Positions 45,665 through 56,248 of a DNA stretch of 64,000 nucleotides are shown piece by piece. The notes beneath the pieces are model-generated. The model had not been told where the DNA came from, made no database searches, and saw nothing but the letters and a program-made list of their open reading frames with translations. The position numbers and the translations under genes were made by a program. Position 1 is the stretch's first letter. Every line of letters begins with the position of its first letter. This DNA is from Alphaproteobacteria bacterium (lineage in GTDB: Bacteria > Pseudomonadota > Alphaproteobacteria > Micropepsales > Micropepsaceae), in assembly GCA_015654635.1 (NCBI GenBank), contig JAATGP010000019.1, positions 1 to 64,000 of the forward strand, given 5' to 3'.

Positions 45665-46950
45665 GCCAAAAAGGTCAGCCCCAAGGCACGGCGGCCCGCA
45701 GCGCCGCCCAAACCATTCTGTCCGAGGTTTTGCGCAAGCGCCGCCCGCTCGATGTGGCGCTGGCGGCAACCGCCGGTCTTGAGGCCCGCGATGCCGGGTT
45801 TGCTCGTGCCATCGCCAGCGAGACTTTGCGCCGCCTGGGCCAGCTGGAAGCCTTGATCCGCGAATTTGTGCCCAAGCCCCCGGCCCGCAACCGCGCCGGA
45901 CCGGTGCCGGAAATTTTGCTCGCGGGTGCTTGCGAGCTGGTCTTCCTCGATGTGCCTGCGCATGCCGCGGTGGATGGCGCCAATCGCCTCGCGGGGGCCG
46001 ACAAACAGGCCGTTCATTTCAAGCCGTTGATCAATGCGGTGCTGCGGCGGGTCAGCCGTGAAGGCAAAGCCAAGGTCGAGGCGCAAGACGCTGCCATCCT
46101 CAACACCCCCGATTGGATGTTCGGGCGCTGGGTCGACGACTACGGCACCGAAATTGCGCGCGCGATTGCCGAGGCTCATCAAGGCGTGCCGCCGCTCGAT
46201 CTGGTGCTGAAGAACGGTGGTACGGTCGAGGGCGCGGAGCCTTTCTTTGGCGCCGTGCACAGGTTCAAAGATCCGCAACGTGTCGATACCCTGCCGGGCT
46301 ATGAGGATGGCCTGTGGTGGGTGCAGGACGCTGCCGCCACACTGCCAGTGCTGCTGCTCGGCGATGTGCGGGGCCAGACCGTGATCGATCTTTGCGCCGC
46401 GCCCGGCGGAAAAACCGCCCAGCTTGTGGCCGCAGGCGCCAAGGTGATCGCGCTGGAACGCGAATCCAGCCGCATGGAACAACTCAAGGAAAATCTGCTG
46501 CGCTTGAAATTGGAGGCCAAAACCATCGTCGGCGATGCCCGCGATTGGCGGCCTGAAACACCCGTGCCCTACGTGCTGTTGGATGCGCCGTGCAGCGCCA
46601 CCGGCACCATTCGCCGCCATCCCGAGTTGCCCTGGAACAAGAGCGCCAGCGACGTGACGCTATCGGCGCAGCTTGCCGGCGAATTGCTCGATAGCGCTGC
46701 CGCGATGGTGGCGCCGGGCGGCACGCTGGTCTTTGCCACTTGCTCGCTGGAACGCGAAGAAGGCCGCGAACAGATCGACGCCTTCCTGCAGCGCAACCAC
46801 GATTTTACGCGCAAAGCCGTCCTGCCCGCGGAGATCTTCGGCATGGCGGAACTGATCGATGCCGGCGATCTGCGCACGTTGCCCTGCCACCTTAAAGATA
46901 GAGGCGGTATGGACGGGTTCTATGCGGCGCGATTGGTGAAACGCAGGTAG
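45661..46950 (+). CDS. rsmB: RsmB/NOP-family rRNA methyltransferase
   Basis: The 429-residue protein starts at the ATG overlapping the htpX stop. It has an N-terminal NusB-like RNA-binding half and a SAM methyltransferase half with [28 protein letters not shown] (a catalytic Cys) and [11 protein letters not shown]. It makes m5C967 in 16S rRNA if a true RsmB. The htpX–rsmB pair is a common alphaproteobacterial linkage. Confidence 0.92.
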   Translation: MSQKGQPQGTAARSAAQTILSEVLRKRRPLDVALAATAGLEARDAGFARAIASETLRRLGQLEALIREFVPKPPARNRAGPVPEILLAGACELVFLDVPAHAAVDGANRLAGADKQAVHFKPLINAVLRRVSREGKAKVEAQDAAILNTPDWMFGRWVDDYGTEIARAIAEAHQGVPPLDLVLKNGGTVEGAEPFFGAVHRFKDPQRVDTLPGYEDGLWWVQDAAATLPVLLLGDVRGQTVIDLCAAPGGKTAQLVAAGAKVIALERESSRMEQLKENLLRLKLEAKTIVGDARDWRPETPVPYVLLDAPCSATGTIRRHPELPWNKSASDVTLSAQLAGELLDSAAAMVAPGGTLVFATCSLEREEGREQIDAFLQRNHDFTRKAVLPAEIFGMAELIDAGDLRTLPCHLKDRGGMDGFYAARLVKRR

Positions 46951-46955
46951 AGTGC

Positions 46956-49001
46956 TTAAAGCCGTCCCAGTGCGTAAGCCACAATGAGATAAATCTTGCC
47001 GGTATCGGCGGACAGGATAGTGGAGGCCAGCAGCCCGCCGCCGCCATCGCCTTCTTTGGCCCGCGCCAGCAAGGCTTCAAATTCCTGCATGTAAGCATTG
47101 GCGGAATCGCGGAAGCGGGCATTCTCGCGATACAGCGTGGTGATGCGATGCACCATGCCATCATCGATGGTGAGCGCCAGCTTGCGGGCGAACACGGCGC
47201 GATCCCCGGCGAGATAACGCCGCCATTCTTCTTCATGCGGCTCAGTAGATGAGGAAATGGCATCCAGATCGATGGCCAGATCATTCAGCGCTGCCTGTAA
47301 AGCACCGAGCGCAGCAGCGGTTGCGGGGCGCAGGTCCTTCGGCCGCGCCGGAGAATCGCGGTCCTCACCCGTGGCGGCGGCGAGCAAGGCCGACATCTGC
47401 CAAGCCTTGCCCTCGTCTTCCGGTTTCTTTTTGTTGCGCGCGGTCAGCTTGCGCGCCAAGCCGCGCAAGCCTTCATCGGCAGGCTCCACCGGCTCTTCGC
47501 TGCGCACCTCGCGCGGTGTAGGCCGGGAGGTGGTGCGGGCGTGGATGGTGGAAAGCGTGCGGGCCGAGAGGTCGAGAATTTCTTCGGTTTCGCTGCGCAC
47601 CATCTGGCGCACGCGCTGCGCCTCTTGCTGGGCGACGGCGGGCAGTTTGAGCAGATGATGCTCGACCTCTTCCACCGCTTTGGCGAGCGCCGTGCGAATG
47701 TCGGCGGTTTCCGCCGAAAGTTCGCCCGCGGTGCGCAGCAGCTTTTCGCATTCCACCATCGCTTCGCCCACCAGCGCCTTGGCATCGGCCTTGGCCTGGC
47801 CCGCGGTCTCTCCGATCAGCGTCTGGGCGCCGATCCCCGCTTCCTGCAAGACGGTAATCAGGTGGGTGATGGTGGCGCTGGCCGAAGCCCCGATATCTTT
47901 CAGACGGTCCGCTTCCTTGCCAAAGCTCTGAGTGAGTTGGCCGGTGCGGGTGGCGGCATTGGCCATGATCAATTCAAAGCTGCGCTCGGCATCGACCGTC
48001 ATGCTTTCAAATTTCTTGGATTCGGTGGCAAAGCCCGAGATGGTCTGATCCAGCGTCGTGCGCTGGTTGGAAAGGGCATTTTCAAAGCTGGTCGAATCTT
48101 CCTTCAGGCGCTGCATCAACTCGTTCATCGCGGCGCGATGGCGTTCCTGACGGCCCAGGACGAATTCGGCCCGTGCCATGGCGGCATCGGCCACCGATTC
48201 GATGCGCTTGGCCTGCTTGTCGAGTTCCACGGCTGCGGCATGGGGGGCATCGGCGGCTGTGGTCGCGGCTTGGCGGAAATTGGCGGCCTGGCCTTCCAGT
48301 GTCTGGCCGGCCGATTTCAGTGTGCCTTCTGCAGCTTCGATCATCGATTTGAGCTGGGCGGTGCGCCCGGCCACGGTTTCCCCGGCCCTTGTAGCGGCGT
48401 CGGCGAGGTTCACGGCCACGCTTTCCAGACGCTCGCGCTCCTGGGTGAGGCGGGCGGCGATGGCTTCACCACGGACATCGACCCGGGCGCCAGCCTCGTC
48501 GAGCGCGGAAATCTGGCTTTCGAGCACGCTTTCCAAGGCCCGAAGGCGGGTAAAGGCGCCATCCAGCCCGGCATTCAAGGCGTCCAGCTCGCGGCGGACG
48601 GCCCGGCCCAGCCTTGCGGCAGTGCGCGAAGCGGTCTCATCGGCGGAAAAAAGCCGGTCCGTGGCGTCAACCAAAGCATCGGCGGAGCGCGACATCGCCT
48701 GCCCGCGGCTGAGCGACCAGGCGCCGATAAGAAACAGCAACGGCGGGACCAAGGTCACGGCGGTCCAGATCGCCCCGGTGGGCACATCGAGGCCGGAAAA
48801 ATGGCTCGCCGCCAGAATGCCCCAGAAATAGCCGACCGCGCCGCCCATCCACAGCGTCGCCAGGATGACAGCGGCGATGAACCCTGCCATCTGACCGAAG
48901 CGGGGGCCATTGTCGGCCCGCGGGCGTGGCCGCGGCGCCTCGGTGTCGGCGCCTTCGGCAGGGGAAAGCAAAGTCGGCATATTGCTGGACGGAGTGGCCA
49001 T
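46956..49001 (-). CDS. Membrane-anchored coiled-coil protein, possibly TipN-like
   Basis: The 681-residue protein has two membrane segments at about residues 38–60 and 78–97, then a very long Ala/Glu/Arg-rich helical region (~110–520) predicted as coiled coil. A charged linker and a compact C-terminal domain ending KIYLIVAYALGRL follow. Two N-terminal spans plus a long coiled coil recall Caulobacter TipN, the new-pole landmark protein. The match is architectural only; methyl-accepting or structural scaffolds would look alike. It is convergent with rsmB. Confidence 0.7.
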   Translation of the reverse strand: MATPSSNMPTLLSPAEGADTEAPRPRPRADNGPRFGQMAGFIAAVILATLWMGGAVGYFWGILAASHFSGLDVPTGAIWTAVTLVPPLLFLIGAWSLSRGQAMSRSADALVDATDRLFSADETASRTAARLGRAVRRELDALNAGLDGAFTRLRALESVLESQISALDEAGARVDVRGEAIAARLTQERERLESVAVNLADAATRAGETVAGRTAQLKSMIEAAEGTLKSAGQTLEGQAANFRQAATTAADAPHAAAVELDKQAKRIESVADAAMARAEFVLGRQERHRAAMNELMQRLKEDSTSFENALSNQRTTLDQTISGFATESKKFESMTVDAERSFELIMANAATRTGQLTQSFGKEADRLKDIGASASATITHLITVLQEAGIGAQTLIGETAGQAKADAKALVGEAMVECEKLLRTAGELSAETADIRTALAKAVEEVEHHLLKLPAVAQQEAQRVRQMVRSETEEILDLSARTLSTIHARTTSRPTPREVRSEEPVEPADEGLRGLARKLTARNKKKPEDEGKAWQMSALLAAATGEDRDSPARPKDLRPATAAALGALQAALNDLAIDLDAISSSTEPHEEEWRRYLAGDRAVFARKLALTIDDGMVHRITTLYRENARFRDSANAYMQEFEALLARAKEGDGGGGLLASTILSADTGKIYLIVAYALGRL

Positions 49002-49100
49002 AACGTCCTCTTGTCGGGGAGCCCCAGGAGTTTAACCATGCCGCCACGGGAGCGCCATCCGGTTTTCCTCGGTAAATGACGCGCAGAGGGGAAGAGCACA

Positions 49101-49796
49101 ATGATCACATTGCTGGCAGCCGCCGCGTTGTTCTTAGGGATTCATCTTGTGATCTCCGGCACGCGGCTGCGCGATGTCCTTACCCGAGCGATCGGCGAAA
49201 AACCCTATACCGGGTTCTTTGCTCTGGCTTCCCTAGGGGCCATCGTTTGGCTCTGCATGGCCTTCAACAAAGCCGGCGTTTCGCCCGCGAACACGGTTCT
49301 CTTCGATGCCGGTCAGGGTTTTCGCGCCCTCGGTATTCCGGTGATGGCTTTGGCCTTCGCCTTGATCATACCCGGCGTCACCCGTGGCAATCCCGCTTCC
49401 GCGGGGCAAGAGAAGGCCACCGTAAACGGTGTTCTGCGCATTACCCGCCATCCCTTTTTGTGGGGCGCGATGCTGTGGTCGGGCTTTCACCTCATCGCCA
49501 CGGGGACACTCTCCGCCACGATTTTCTTCGCCACCTTTTTCCTTGTTGCCAGCCTGGGCACGCGGGCCATCGATGGCAAGGTCAGGCGCAAGCGGCCGGA
49601 CGATTGGGCGATGATCTCGGCCTCGACCTCCAACATTCCCTTCGCGGCGATCCTGACAGGTAAAAACCACTTCGCGGCGCGCGAGTATTTCGACTGGCGT
49701 TTCGGTGCGGCGCTGGTGCTGTTTGCCGGCTTCCTCTGGTTCCATGGCAGCATTTTCGGGGTGCCAGCCTTTCCGCCCGCATGGCTGGCGCGTTAA
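49101..49796 (+). CDS. NnrU family membrane protein
   Basis: The 231-residue protein has about five membrane segments and the family pattern FLGIHLVISGTRLRDVL near the start and ITRHPFLWGAMLWSGFHLIATG in outline. NnrU is related to an isoprenylcysteine methyltransferase-like fold and is associated with denitrification in some bacteria, but it also occurs widely outside that setting. No nir/nor genes are nearby. Confidence 0.88.
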   Translation: MITLLAAAALFLGIHLVISGTRLRDVLTRAIGEKPYTGFFALASLGAIVWLCMAFNKAGVSPANTVLFDAGQGFRALGIPVMALAFALIIPGVTRGNPASAGQEKATVNGVLRITRHPFLWGAMLWSGFHLIATGTLSATIFFATFFLVASLGTRAIDGKVRRKRPDDWAMISASTSNIPFAAILTGKNHFAAREYFDWRFGAALVLFAGFLWFHGSIFGVPAFPPAWLAR

Positions 49797-49849
49797 CGCC
49801 GCTTTGAGGCCTGGAGGCTATCCTCGCCGCTGCAAGCGGGGAATGTGCC

Positions 49850-50191
49850 ATGCGTCCAACGGTCGATCTTGTGCATCTGTCGCGCTACACCGGCGGTGAT
49901 GAAGCGCTCAATGCGGAAGTCTTGACGCTGTTTGACAACCAGACCAGCGAGCTGGTCGGGCGCTTGCGGGATGTTCTTGAAGCACGCGATACCAAGGCCT
50001 GGAGGGAAATCACGCATACGCTGAAGGGTGCCGCACGCGGGATCGGCGCCTTCGGTTTTGGCGATGCCGCCGCCGCCGCCGAGCCGATCGATCCGGTACA
50101 GGATCGCGCCAGCGCTTTGCTCGCCATCCAGACGCTTACAGCGGGCGCCAGCGATGTGCAGGCTTTCATCCAGAAGTATTTGAAGCGCTAA
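49850..50191 (+). CDS. Stand-alone Hpt phosphotransfer protein
   Basis: The 113-residue four-helix protein has the phospho-accepting His56 in ITHTLKGAARGIGA. Such orphan Hpt proteins shuttle phosphate between hybrid kinases and response regulators. A hybrid kinase with receiver is at 57.6 kb and an OmpR-type regulator at 18.5 kb, but pairing is unproven. Its end overlaps the convergent chorismate mutase by 26 bp. Confidence 0.9.
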   Translation: MRPTVDLVHLSRYTGGDEALNAEVLTLFDNQTSELVGRLRDVLEARDTKAWREITHTLKGAARGIGAFGFGDAAAAAEPIDPVQDRASALLAIQTLTAGASDVQAFIQKYLKR

Positions 50192-50498
50192 GAACGTCAT
50201 AGCGCTCCATCTCGAGCGCGATGGAGCGCTCCATCAGCTCGCGCCAGACGGCCCGGGCGATGTCCGTGCTGAGACCGGCCTGTTTCGCCGCGATGGTCAC
50301 CTTTGTCAGCACATCTTCTATGCGGGCTTCGTCGCGGATCTCATGCCGATAGGCTTTGATTTCTGCCGCCCGTTCGATATAGCGCTGGCGTTGGGAAAGG
50401 AGTTCCACCAGGTTTTGATCCAGCCGATCGATCTCCACACGCAGCTCTGCCATGTTAAGGCATTGCTCTGCCGATCTAATTTCCAACTGCCGCCTCAC
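50166..50498 (-). CDS. Chorismate mutase
   Basis: The ~110-residue AroQ-type helical protein has AELRVEIDRLDQNLVELLSQRQRYIERAAEIK in outline, with the catalytic Arg and Lys. It converts chorismate to prephenate. GTG at 50498 keeps the family-typical SAEQCLNMAELR lead; an ATG at 50453 would give 95 residues. It overlaps the convergent Hpt gene. Confidence 0.86.
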   Translation of the reverse strand: MRRQLEIRSAEQCLNMAELRVEIDRLDQNLVELLSQRQRYIERAAEIKAYRHEIRDEARIEDVLTKVTIAAKQAGLSTDIARAVWRELMERSIALEMERYDVLSASNTSG

Positions 50499-50660
50499 TT
50501 AAGCCCGCGACATTCTGTGCCATGGGCGGGCGCTGGAGGCAATATGAGGATCAGATATGGCCAATCTCGATTTTTAGGACAATTCCAATTGGCGTGGGAC
50601 TTCTTTTTACATATAAGAGCGGTCGTTTCTTCCAAACCACAGGTGGCGATAGTAGATTAG

Positions 50661-51698
<1,038 letters not shown>

Positions 51699-51706
51699 AG
51701 GAATGC

Positions 51707-52018
51707 ATGATGAAAATTTTCGCCACAGACCGTGACGGCAAGGAAATTGAGATCGAGGGCCGCGACGGCTGGACGATCATGGAAATGCTGCGCGAGGCAG
51801 GTCTGCCCATCACCGCCGAATGCGGGGGCGCCTGCGCTTGCGCCACCTGTCATGTCTATATCGATCCGGAATGGGTGGCCAAGCTGAACCCGGCCACCGA
51901 TATGGAAGTTGATATGCTCGATATGGCGCTGGCCGTGCAGCCCAATTCGCGCCTCTCCTGCCAGCTCACCTGCTCGGAAGAACTGGATGGCCTTAAGGTA
52001 ACGCTGGCGCCGGAATAG
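51707..52018 (+). CDS. 2Fe-2S ferredoxin (adrenodoxin type)
   Basis: The 103-residue protein has four cluster cysteines in the adrenodoxin pattern: C-x5-C-x2-C in AECGGACACATCHV and the last in RLSCQL. It should accept electrons from the reductase encoded just upstream and supply Fe-S assembly or a P450/hydroxylase. A terminator hairpin follows the gene. Confidence 0.93.
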   Translation: MMKIFATDRDGKEIEIEGRDGWTIMEMLREAGLPITAECGGACACATCHVYIDPEWVAKLNPATDMEVDMLDMALAVQPNSRLSCQLTCSEELDGLKVTLAPE

Positions 52019-52045
52019 AGATGCCCGCCAAGACCCGACTTTGCG

Positions 52046-52075
52046 GACAGGGGCCTTCGGGGCCCTGTTTCGTTT
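52046..52075 (+). terminator. Rho-independent terminator after ferredoxin
   Basis: CAGGG (52048–52052) pairs with CCCTG (52063–52067), extended by CC–GG around a TTCGG loop with one bulged G, then TTTCGTTT. It ends the reductase–ferredoxin operon. Confidence 0.65.
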
Positions 52076-52095
52076 GCGGGCTGCGACAAAACATA

Positions 52096-52113
52096 ACAGT
52101 AATTAATTACTGT
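52096..52113. promoter_or_regulatory. Perfect 18-bp palindrome, candidate operator
   Basis: ACAGTAATTAATTACTGT equals its own reverse complement and stands out as AT-rich in GC-rich surroundings. It overlaps the −35 box of the candidate promoter at 52107–52134, the position expected for a repressor site. The downstream Cro-like regulator is the obvious candidate ligand. Confidence 0.6.
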
Positions 52114-52134
52114 ATTGCGATAATTTTTTATTGT
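52107..52134 (+). promoter_or_regulatory. Candidate promoter of the DUF2975/regulator pair
   Basis: TTACTG (52107–52112) and TATTGT (52129–52134) are spaced 16 bp and lie ~40 bp before the ATG at 52172. The −35 box is inside the palindrome. A ggagg box precedes the ATG. Confidence 0.45.
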
Positions 52135-52171
52135 GACATTATGACGGCCTTCCTGACACGGAGGTCCCGTC

Positions 52172-52711
52172 ATGCCGATATCAACCAAACTTCGCAACGC
52201 AAGCACCGTCATGGCGTGGCTTTCGCTGAGCGGTGCCGTGATCCTGGCGGTCGCGGTGCCGCTCGCTTTTTTGGTTCCCAACCCGATGATCACGTTGTTC
52301 CCCGGCGCCAGATTTGGCGTCATGGTTGAAAACGTCACCGCTGCCACGCCATTCGCCTGGCGTATCACTGCCTTAGCGGTTGCCGCGCTACCGGTCGGGC
52401 TTTTGCTTTTTGCCTTGGTAAAGCTGTTTCGCCTGTTCCGTTTTTATGCGGCTGGAAAGGTGTTCGCGGCCAAAGCGGTCCTGTGCTTGAAACAGATCAG
52501 CACAGCGCTGTTCTGGCTGGTTCCGCTCCGCGTGCTGGCCGATGGCGGCAGTCAATACCTGCTGCATCTGCCGCTGCATCAGAACTGGGTCAGCTTCAAA
52601 GTCGATATGCCGATGTGGGGGCTGTTGTTCCTGGCGGGTGTGGCGCTGGTGATCAGCCATGTGATGGCCGAAGCCCAGAAAATTGCCGACGAAAACGCGA
52701 AGTTCATCTGA
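52172..52711 (+). CDS. DUF2975 membrane protein
   Basis: The 179-residue protein has four membrane segments (about residues 14–35, 65–88, 105–125, 145–165), typical of DUF2975. It starts with a strong ggagg ribosome-binding site. Function of the family is unknown; genes usually sit directly upstream of a small Cro/YozG-type regulator, as here with a one-base overlap. The whole unit is preceded by a perfect palindrome. Confidence 0.82.
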   Translation: MPISTKLRNASTVMAWLSLSGAVILAVAVPLAFLVPNPMITLFPGARFGVMVENVTAATPFAWRITALAVAALPVGLLLFALVKLFRLFRFYAAGKVFAAKAVLCLKQISTALFWLVPLRVLADGGSQYLLHLPLHQNWVSFKVDMPMWGLLFLAGVALVISHVMAEAQKIADENAKFI

Positions 52712-52926
52712 TGCCCATTATCGTCGCCCTCGATGTCATGCTGGCCAAGCGCAAGATGCGGTCCAAGGAGCTGGCCGAAAGTGTCGGCATCACGGAAGCC
52801 AATCTTTCCCTGCTCAAATCCGGCAAGGTCAAGGGCGTGCGCTTCGATACCTTGAGCGCCATCTGTGAGTCCTTGGACTGCCAGCCCGGCGATCTGTTGG
52901 AATTCCGCAAGGATGCCGCGGAGTAG
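52711..52926 (+). CDS. YozG/Cro-type helix-turn-helix regulator
   Basis: The 71-residue protein starts at the ATG overlapping the upstream TGA by one base. KELAESVGITEANLSLLKSGKVKG is the helix-turn-helix and the end LDCQPGDLLEFRKD is typical of YozG-type regulators. It probably controls its operon with the DUF2975 protein. Confidence 0.88.
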   Translation: MPIIVALDVMLAKRKMRSKELAESVGITEANLSLLKSGKVKGVRFDTLSAICESLDCQPGDLLEFRKDAAE

Positions 52927-53027
52927 GCGCCACACCGCGTGCAAGCGTTGGTTAGGCACGCTATGCTTGCGCTGGGTGCGGGCGTGGGGGTGACTGTGGG
53001 AAATGATCGCAAGGGACCGTCGCGGCG

Positions 53028-54542
53028 ATGACGGTTTCCCATATCTACACCGTCGCCTTCCAAGGCATTGAAGCCCAGCCCGTCGATGTGCAGGTGCATA
53101 TTTCCGATTCCGGCAACGGCCAGCTCACTCTGGTGGGCCTTGCCGACAAGGCCGTGGCCGAAAGCAAGGAGCGGGTGCGCGTGGCCCTTTCGGCCATTGG
53201 CCTTGCCATGCCGTGGAAGCGGGTGACGGTCAATCTTGCCCCTGCCGACCTGCCCAAAGAAGGCAGCCATTACGATCTTCCCATCGCTCTTGGCCTCCTC
53301 GCCGCCATGGGGGTGCTGCCCGCCAGCGAAATGGAACGCTATGTGGCGCTGGGCGAACTGTCGCTCGACGCACAAGTCATTCCGGTCGCGGGCGTCTTGC
53401 CCGCGGCACTCGCCGCCTCGTCGCAGCAGCGCGGCCTGATCTGTCCGGCGGCTTGCGGCGCCGAGGCGGCCTGGGCAGGCGATATCGACATCATTGCGGC
53501 ACCCTCCCTGATCGCTCTCGTCAATCACATGCGCGGCGCCCAAGTGTTGAATCGCCCCACCGCCAAACTTGCCGCTGACACCCTCTCCATCCCCGACCTC
53601 AAAGACGTGAAGGGCCAGGAGACGGCCAAACGCGCCCTCGAGATTGCCGCCGCCGGAGGCCACAACATGCTGATGATCGGCCCGCCGGGCTCGGGCAAAT
53701 CGATGCTGGCGCAGCGCCTGCCCGGCCTCCTGCCGCCGCTCGACGCCCGCGAGGCCCTGGAAATCTCGATGGTGCAGTCATTGGCGGGTGAACTTCCCGG
53801 CGGCACGATTTCGCGGCGGCGCCCCTTTCGCAATCCGCATCATTCGGCCTCGATGGCGGCGCTCGTCGGTGGCGGTTTGAAGGTCAAACCCGGCGAGGTT
53901 TCGCTTGCCCATCTGGGGGTCTTGTTTCTCGACGAGTTGCCAGAGTTTCAGCGCGCCGTGCTGGATTCCCTGCGCCAGCCGATTGAGAGCGGCGAGGCCA
54001 TCGTGGCCCGTGCCAATGCGCATGTGCGTTATCCGGCGCGCTTCCAATTGGTGGCGGCAATGAACCCCTGCCGCTGCGGCTATTTGAGTGACCCGGCGCG
54101 CAGCTGTGGCCGTGCCCCCAAATGCGCCCAGGATTATCAGGCCAAAATCTCCGGACCGCTGATGGACCGCATCGATATCCATGTCGATGTGCCCGCGGTG
54201 TCGGCAGCGGATCTAAGCCTGCCGCCGCCTGCCGAGGGCAGCGCCCAAGTGGCCGCGAGGGTGGAGGCCGCGCGTCAAATCCAACGCGCCCGCTATCAAG
54301 CGGCGGGGCTCAGGAGCAATGCGGAAGCCGAGGGCCAGCTTTTGGATGAGATGGCAACCCCCGACGCGCCAGGCGCCCAGCTTTTGGCCCAAGCCGCCGA
54401 GACCATGCGGCTGACCGCCCGCGGCTATCACCGTGTCATGCGCGTCGCCCGCACCATCGCCGATCTAGAGGCCAGCGCGGACGTGCGCCGCCCGCATATC
54501 GCCGAGGCTTTGTCGTTCCGCCGGCTGAGCCTGTTGTCTTAG
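53028..54542 (+). CDS. comM: YifB/ComM family Mg-chelatase-like AAA protein
   Basis: The 504-residue protein has an N-terminal Lon-protease-like domain, a central AAA ATPase with Walker A GPPGSGKSML, Walker B LFLDELPEF, and AMNPCRCGY, and a C-terminal chelatase-like domain. ComM is a hexameric helicase promoting branch migration in natural transformation. It is also found in non-competent species, so competence is not implied. Confidence 0.93.
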   Translation: MTVSHIYTVAFQGIEAQPVDVQVHISDSGNGQLTLVGLADKAVAESKERVRVALSAIGLAMPWKRVTVNLAPADLPKEGSHYDLPIALGLLAAMGVLPASEMERYVALGELSLDAQVIPVAGVLPAALAASSQQRGLICPAACGAEAAWAGDIDIIAAPSLIALVNHMRGAQVLNRPTAKLAADTLSIPDLKDVKGQETAKRALEIAAAGGHNMLMIGPPGSGKSMLAQRLPGLLPPLDAREALEISMVQSLAGELPGGTISRRRPFRNPHHSASMAALVGGGLKVKPGEVSLAHLGVLFLDELPEFQRAVLDSLRQPIESGEAIVARANAHVRYPARFQLVAAMNPCRCGYLSDPARSCGRAPKCAQDYQAKISGPLMDRIDIHVDVPAVSAADLSLPPPAEGSAQVAARVEAARQIQRARYQAAGLRSNAEAEGQLLDEMATPDAPGAQLLAQAAETMRLTARGYHRVMRVARTIADLEASADVRRPHIAEALSFRRLSLLS

Positions 54543-54617
54543 GCCCTGCGGTGCGAGACGACGCCTGTGGGCTTTCCCAATAGAAATGATGATTACCATC
54601 TGAAATGGTGCCGCGAA

Positions 54618-55400
54618 TCAGCCGAAGCGGCCGGTGATGTACTGCTCCGTCTTTTTGTTGGAGGGCGCGGTGAAGACCTTTTCCGTCACATCGAACTCAA
54701 CCAGCTCGCCGAGATACATGAAGGCGGTGAAGTCCGAGGTCCGCGAGGCCTGCTGCATATTATGGGTGACGATGACGATGGTGTAGTCCTTCACCAGCTC
54801 GTCGATCAGCTCTTCGATCTTGGCGGTGGAGATCGGATCAAGCGCCGAGCAGGGCTCGTCGAGCAGGATCACTTCCGGCCGCGTTGCCACAGTGCGGGCG
54901 ATGCAGAGGCGCTGCTGCTGGCCGCCCGAGAGCGACAGACCGGATTCCTTAAGCTTGTCCTTGACCTCGCCCCAAATGGCGGCGCGTTGCAAAGCATCTT
55001 CGACCCGGCCCTCCAGCTCCGAGCGCGGCAGCCGCTCGTAAAGCTTGATACCGAAGGCGATATTGTCCCAGATCGTCATGGGAAACGGGGTCGGCTTCTG
55101 GAACACCATGCCGACGCGGGCCCGCAGAAGATTCAGATCCTGCTTGGTGGTGAGAATGTTTTCGCCATCGAGCAGCACTTCGCCTTCGGCCCGCTGGTTC
55201 GGGTAAAGCTCGTAGATCCGGTTTAGAATGCGCAGCAGGGTGGACTTGCCACAACCTGACGGGCCGATGAAGGCCGTCACCTTCTTCTCGTAGAGCGGCA
55301 CGTTGACGTTCTTCAGCGCCTTGGTGGCCCCGTAATAGAACGACAGGTCTTTGACTTCGAGTTTGGCTTTGTCCTGTGCGGCGTTCATGTCTGGGCTCAC
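54618..55400 (-). CDS. pstB: Phosphate ABC transporter ATPase PstB
   Basis: The 260-residue ATPase has Walker [10 protein letters not shown], signature [13 protein letters not shown] and Walker [14 protein letters not shown]. It powers high-affinity phosphate uptake. Its start overlaps the pstA stop by 4 bp. No phoU or phoB follows; comM is convergent. Confidence 0.97.
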   Translation of the reverse strand: MSPDMNAAQDKAKLEVKDLSFYYGATKALKNVNVPLYEKKVTAFIGPSGCGKSTLLRILNRIYELYPNQRAEGEVLLDGENILTTKQDLNLLRARVGMVFQKPTPFPMTIWDNIAFGIKLYERLPRSELEGRVEDALQRAAIWGEVKDKLKESGLSLSGGQQQRLCIARTVATRPEVILLDEPCSALDPISTAKIEELIDELVKDYTIVIVTHNMQQASRTSDFTAFMYLGELVEFDVTEKVFTAPSNKKTEQYITGRFG

Positions 55401-56248
55401 TGCTTCTTGGAAGACTCAAGGAGGCGGGCGATGATGCTGAGGCTCAGCACCGCGATGGTAATCAGGAGTGCGCCCGCCCAGGCGAGATTGTGCCAATCCT
55501 CATAAGGAGACATGGCGAAGTTGTAGATCATCACCGGCAGGCTCGCGATCGGGCCACCGAGATGGGTGCTCCAGAACTGGTTCGACAAAACGGTGAGAAG
55601 AAGCGGCGCGGTTTCACCCGAAATGCGCGCCACCGCCAGAAGAATACCGGTGACGATACCGGCGCGTGCCGCCCGCCATGTCACCGCTCTGATGATCACG
55701 GCCCGGGGGGCGCCCAAAGCGGCGGCGGCTTCGCGCAGGCCGTTGGGCACCAAAAGCAGCATGTTCTCGGTCGTGCGCACCACCACGGGGATGACGATGA
55801 CCGTCAAGGCCGCCGCGCCGGCCCAGCCGGAGAAGGTGTGGGTGGTCGCCACCACCACGACATAGATGAAAAGGCCGATCAGGATCGACGGCGCCGACAG
55901 CAGAATGTCGTTGATGAAGCGCACCACATCGGAGACGCGCGAATAACGGCCATATTCGGCAATATAGGTGCCGGCCAAAAGGCCAATCGGCGTGCCCGCC
56001 GCAACCGCTATGAGGCTCATCACCACGCTGCCGAAAATGGCGTTGGCGAGACCTCCATCTTGCCCCGGCGGTGGCGTCATCTCGGTGAAGACCTTGAGCG
56101 AGATGCCCGAAAAACCGTGGTAGAACAGCGAAGAAAGAATCAAGGCCAGCCAGATCAGGCCGAACACAGCCGCTAGGGTGGACAGCACCAGAAAGTAGGC
56201 GTTGCTGCGCATGCGCCCGTTATAGATGCGCTTGTTGATGGTGATCAT
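55397..56248 (-). CDS. pstA: Phosphate ABC transporter permease PstA
   Basis: The 283-residue permease has six hydrophobic segments and the EAA-type loop [24 protein letters not shown] in outline. It forms the membrane channel with PstC. It overlaps pstC and pstB by 4 bp each. Confidence 0.95.
   Translation of the reverse strand: MITINKRIYNGRMRSNAYFLVLSTLAAVFGLIWLALILSSLFYHGFSGISLKVFTEMTPPPGQDGGLANAIFGSVVMSLIAVAAGTPIGLLAGTYIAEYGRYSRVSDVVRFINDILLSAPSILIGLFIYVVVVATTHTFSGWAGAAALTVIVIPVVVRTTENMLLLVPNGLREAAAALGAPRAVIIRAVTWRAARAGIVTGILLAVARISGETAPLLLTVLSNQFWSTHLGGPIASLPVMIYNFAMSPYEDWHNLAWAGALLITIAVLSLSIIARLLESSKKQ

Noticed and set aside
44950..46620. 556-residue minus-strand frame
   Set aside because: Spans the antisense of both htpX and rsmB, which are well-defined genes.
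47541..49079. 512-residue plus-strand frame
   Set aside because: Antisense of the coiled-coil gene, whose membrane spans and heptads are coherent on the minus strand.
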